22,517 bases of DNA from Candidatus Puniceispirillum sp. (GTDB lineage: Bacteria; Pseudomonadota; Alphaproteobacteria; Puniceispirillales; Puniceispirillaceae), in contig JADHLR010000011.1 of assembly GCA_016780525.1 (NCBI GenBank), positions 1-22,517 of the forward strand, read 5' to 3'. Both the position numbers and the translations under genes were made by a program. Below, piece by piece: positions 21,890-22,517 of this stretch. Position 1 is the stretch's first letter. The number at the start of each line of letters is the position of its first letter. The notes under the pieces were generated by a model. It had not been told where the DNA came from and did not search any database. It saw nothing but the letters and a program-made list of their open reading frames with translations.

Positions 21890-22517
21890 GGTGCAGTTTA
21901 TGTGCGCTTCTGGTGATGCCAGCGCATGGTTTTGACCGTCATACCGCACATGGGGGGCCGGTACGGGGGCTGGCTTTGTCACCTGATGGTTCAACATTGG
22001 TGACGGCAAGTTTTGACTATTCAGCTGTGGTATGGGGCGCTAGGGGCCTTGACGAGCGCACAACTTTGCTGGGGCATGACGCGGCTGTTAATACCGCCGA
22101 TTTTTCGGCTGATGGGTCGCTTTTGGCAACGGCTGGCGACGATGGCGCGATTTTACTGTGGGATGTGGAACAGTTGCAGCAGCCGACAGCCACGCCGGTT
22201 ATTCTGCGTGGGCACAAAGGCAAGGTTGTCGATCTGGCGTTTTCACGCGATGGCAGCATGCTGGCCTCGGCCAGTTGGGATGGATCTATTGGCATCTGGC
22301 CACTTGCTGGTAGCAGTGCCGACGATGCCCGGCCGGCACGATTTATCACTGGTCATGAAGGCCCGGTCAATGCCGTGCAGTTTTCCGATGATGGCGCGTT
22401 TCTTTACAGTGCTGGCTACGATGGACAGGTGCGCTATTGGCGGCTGGCGACAAATGAGTATCTGCGCAGCCCGGTGCGCAATGGTTGGGGCGTTTCGACA
22501 TTTATCGTTGATGAGTC
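21865..22517 (+). CDS. Exported WD40-repeat protein, N-terminal part (runs off the window)
   Basis: The plus-strand frame from ATG 21865 is open to the window end, 217 complete codons. The first 23 residues are a Sec-like signal peptide: MARRFLFFWCSLCALLVMPAHG. At least four WD40 blades follow, each with a GH-type start and a D-x-x-W-type end: VWGARG, ILLWDVE, IGIWPLA and VRYWRLA. Beta-propellers of this kind act as protein-binding platforms in the periplasm; some alphaproteobacterial homologues carry a C-terminal haem c domain, which would lie outside this window and cannot be checked. An in-frame ATG at 21823 would add 14 residues. The start codon sits in the loop of a terminator-like hairpin. 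Proximity suggests, but does not show, a link to FDH. Confidence 0.8.
   Translation, partial: MARRFLFFWCSLCALLVMPAHGFDRHTAHGGPVRGLALSPDGSTLVTASFDYSAVVWGARGLDERTTLLGHDAAVNTADFSADGSLLATAGDDGAILLWDVEQLQQPTATPVILRGHKGKVVDLAFSRDGSMLASASWDGSIGIWPLAGSSADDARPARFITGHEGPVNAVQFSDDGAFLYSAGYDGQVRYWRLATNEYLRSPVRNGWGVSTFIVDE

Overview
The window reads as one stretch of an alphaproteobacterial chromosome of moderate GC content. The strongest taxonomic hint is the set of formate dehydrogenase (FDH) accessory genes: DUF3305, DUF3306, DUF6352, DUF6505, a lipoate/biotin ligase-like protein and a TorD chaperone are, from memory, an alphaproteobacterial combination. A marine SAR116-like lineage would fit the base composition and compactness, but that is a guess. 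Genes are tightly packed and no gap exceeds 300 bases. I see no tRNA, rRNA, CRISPR array, insertion sequence or phage gene.

Layout. (1) 1-2682, minus strand: the N-terminal part of a ferredoxin-NADP reductase, then an acyl-CoA pair (crotonase and class III CoA-transferase) with an ATGA overlap. (2) 2829-4184, plus: a HAD phosphatase (Gph-like) and a glutathione S-transferase. (3) 4239-6598, minus: a Tat-exported multicopper oxidase and a periplasmic tungstate-binding protein (TupA-like). TupA is divergent from a ModE-type DNA-binding protein (6836-7231), with a 9-bp-arm palindrome between them. (4) 7377-11978, plus: DUF3144 protein, small exported cytochrome c, DUF6494-like protein, Mrp-type Fe-S carrier ATPase, ligase-like protein, DUF6505 and DUF6352. 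(5) 12032-14065, minus: a 677-residue protein with four [4Fe-4S] motifs. (6) 14234-21796, plus: DUF3305, DUF3306, TorD chaperone, a short Tat-signal FDH peptide, the FDH catalytic subunit, the four-cluster beta subunit, a small lipoprotein and the cytochrome b gamma subunit. (7) 21865-end: the start of an exported WD40-repeat protein, cut by the window edge.

How it fits together. From about 5741 onward most of the window looks like one functional island for a periplasmic Mo/W-bis-MGD formate dehydrogenase. It supplies metal (TupA, ModE-like), Fe-S assembly (Mrp, the polyferredoxin-like protein), chaperoning before Tat export (TorD), the enzyme (alpha, beta, gamma) and several conserved proteins of unknown function. 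Formate would be oxidised in the periplasm, with electrons passing through the beta-subunit clusters to the gamma-subunit haems and quinone.

The least understood part is the accessory set, which includes a ligase-fold protein without the usual catalytic lysine. The most unusual DNA feature is an intrinsic-terminator-like hairpin after the FDH operon whose loop holds the start codon of the next gene.
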